The notes under the pieces are model-generated. The model was given only the letters and a program-made list of their open reading frames with translations, had not been told where the DNA came from and did not search any database. Positions 5,948 through 6,813 of a stretch of 6,813 nucleotides of DNA are shown here, piece by piece. Within the stretch, counting starts at the first letter, position 1; the number at the start of each line of letters is the position of its first letter. Source of the stretch: Verrucomicrobiota bacterium (GTDB taxonomy: Bacteria; Verrucomicrobiota; Verrucomicrobiia; Verrucomicrobiales; Verrucomicrobiaceae); the NCBI GenBank assembly GCA_009885275.1, contig VFKY01000319.1:1-6813 (forward strand). Reading direction: 5' to 3'. The position numbers were made by a program, and so were the translations under genes.

Positions 5948-6813
5948 ATGAAAACAAACATTGAAACCACAGAGGAACCGAAGGCAGTGCTCGACACGTC
6001 CAAAATGTCAGCAGGACAACGCGCCGCATTGGAGATGACGGAGGCAGCGCGGGATGATCGCTCTCGCAACGTCGGCTTTGCCGCATCGCTCTTTGATGGC
6101 AGCCCTGAACTCTCACTTCTACTTCCCTTTCCTGCACAATCGATTGAAGACAGAGATCAAGGTGATGCTTTCCTCACGCGATTGAAGGTGTTTCTCGATG
6201 AACACGTCGATCCTGATGCCATTGATCGTGATGGCGAGGTCCCCGATGAGGTGCTGGATGGTCTGCGCAAACTTGGGGCGTTTGGCATCAAAATTCCCAC
6301 GAAATATGGTGGTCTTGGCTTATCTCAAACGAACTACTCACGCGCTGCAATGTTGCTCGGTGGTTACTGCGCGAATCTCACCGCCATGCTCTCCGCGCAC
6401 CAATCCATCGGGGTGCCCCAACCACTTCTCATGTTTGGAACTGATGAGCAAAGATTACGTTTCCTGCCGCGCTGCGCTGCGGGTGAGATCAGTGCGTTTG
6501 CATTGACCGAACCTGATGTCGGTTCCGATCCTGCTCGCATAAAAACCACAGCGACACTCTCCGAGGATGGAAATCATTATCTCATCAACGGTGAAAAACT
6601 CTGGTGCACCAATGGCACGAAAGCAGGCATACTTGTCGTGATGGCGAAGACCCCCACGGCAAAGCATCCCAATGCTACCACGGCCTTTATCGTTGAGATG
6701 AACATGCCGGGTGTAGAGGTGGTGCGCCGTTGTCATTTCATGGGACTCCGTGCGCTTTACAATGGCGTCATTCGTTTTCGTGATGTGCGGGTGCCAAAAG
6801 CAAACATCATCGG
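5948..6813 (+). CDS. Acyl-CoA dehydrogenase, VLCAD/ACAD9-like (3' end beyond window)
   Basis: FAD flavoprotein predicted to make trans-2-enoyl-CoA from acyl-CoA, the first oxidation of each beta-oxidation turn. From the ATG at 5948 the frame is open for 288 codons plus two bases to the window edge, so the C-terminal helical domain and its catalytic Glu are not visible. An unassigned leader (about 1-42) is followed by VGFAASLFDGSPELSLLLPF (42-61), reminiscent of the segment preceding the VLCAD/ACAD9 core. The N-terminal helical domain contains LRKLGAFGIKIP (106-117), YGGLGLSQTNYSR (120-132) and AHQSIG (150-155). The beta domain contains ALTEPDVGSDPA (185-196), a variant of the family signature with Val where a small residue is usual, and NGEKLWCTNG (214-223) with the FAD-contacting Trp219. 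Electrons probably go to an electron-transfer flavoprotein not encoded here. It lies 15 bases after the bifunctional gene and starts ATGAAAACAAA, exactly like the thiolase gene. Chain-length preference is inferred from resemblance only. Confidence 0.94.
   Translation, partial: MKTNIETTEEPKAVLDTSKMSAGQRAALEMTEAARDDRSRNVGFAASLFDGSPELSLLLPFPAQSIEDRDQGDAFLTRLKVFLDEHVDPDAIDRDGEVPDEVLDGLRKLGAFGIKIPTKYGGLGLSQTNYSRAAMLLGGYCANLTAMLSAHQSIGVPQPLLMFGTDEQRLRFLPRCAAGEISAFALTEPDVGSDPARIKTTATLSEDGNHYLINGEKLWCTNGTKAGILVVMAKTPTAKHPNATTAFIVEMNMPGVEVVRRCHFMGLRALYNGVIRFRDVRVPKANII

Larger units (their letters stand above)
23..6813 (+). other. Putative fatty-acid degradation operon
   Basis: Five same-strand genes with gaps of -4, 21, 31 and 15 bases and no hairpin-plus-T-run terminator in any gap, which indicates co-transcription. 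The order is lipase, acid-CoA ligase, thiolase, bifunctional hydratase/dehydrogenase, acyl-CoA dehydrogenase. The operon runs past the right edge and may begin left of base 1. No transcription factor gene of the FadR or TetR type is inside the window, so regulation cannot be inferred. Confidence 0.8.

Noticed and set aside
5934..6137. Minus-strand frame over the junction of the bifunctional and dehydrogenase genes
   Set aside because: The plus strand here carries the start of the dehydrogenase, whose frame continues into clear acyl-CoA dehydrogenase motifs.
6198..6506. Plus-strand 102-codon frame inside the dehydrogenase region
   Set aside because: It is a different frame from the motif-bearing one (5948 onward) and its translation has no family features.

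Overview
The window is a single-strand (+) run of five tightly packed genes for lipid breakdown, read as one operon. Every product belongs to a recognisable family, and together they cover most steps from a lipid ester to acetyl-CoA. No RNA gene, mobile element, CRISPR array or minus-strand gene can be supported. The longest stretch without a gene is 31 bases.

Layout: 23-1024, RssA-type patatin-like lipase/acylhydrolase. 1021-2523, AMP-forming CoA ligase of the phenylacetate-CoA ligase (PaaK/CapK-like) type, overlapping the previous gene by 4 bases. 2545-3828, FadI/HADHB-type 3-ketoacyl-CoA thiolase. 3860-5932, FadJ/HADHA-type fused enoyl-CoA hydratase/3-hydroxyacyl-CoA dehydrogenase. 5948 to the window end, the first 288 codons of a VLCAD/ACAD9-like acyl-CoA dehydrogenase cut off by the window edge. 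The gaps are -4, 21, 31 and 15 bases.

Inferred joint action: the patatin releases fatty acid from a lipid, the ligase activates it with ATP and CoA, the acyl-CoA dehydrogenase makes the trans-2-enoyl-CoA, the bifunctional protein hydrates and oxidises it, and the thiolase cleaves off acetyl-CoA. The thiolase-then-bifunctional gene order matches E. coli fadI-fadJ rather than fadB-fadA. The ligase is not an ordinary FadD, so its assignment to the fatty-acid activation step rests on context only.

Organism: a bacterium with roughly balanced base composition (by eye, not counted). None of the five starts has a recognisable Shine-Dalgarno sequence. That feature, the style of the dehydrogenase and bifunctional protein, and the PaaK-like ligase are compatible with the Verrucomicrobiota/Planctomycetota group, but this is a weak guess made without any search.

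The window looks like accessory or core catabolism rather than a new defence or mobile system. The points most worth a second look are the unusual ligase, an 18-base leader shared almost exactly by two start codons 3.8 kb apart, and the absence of Shine-Dalgarno sites.
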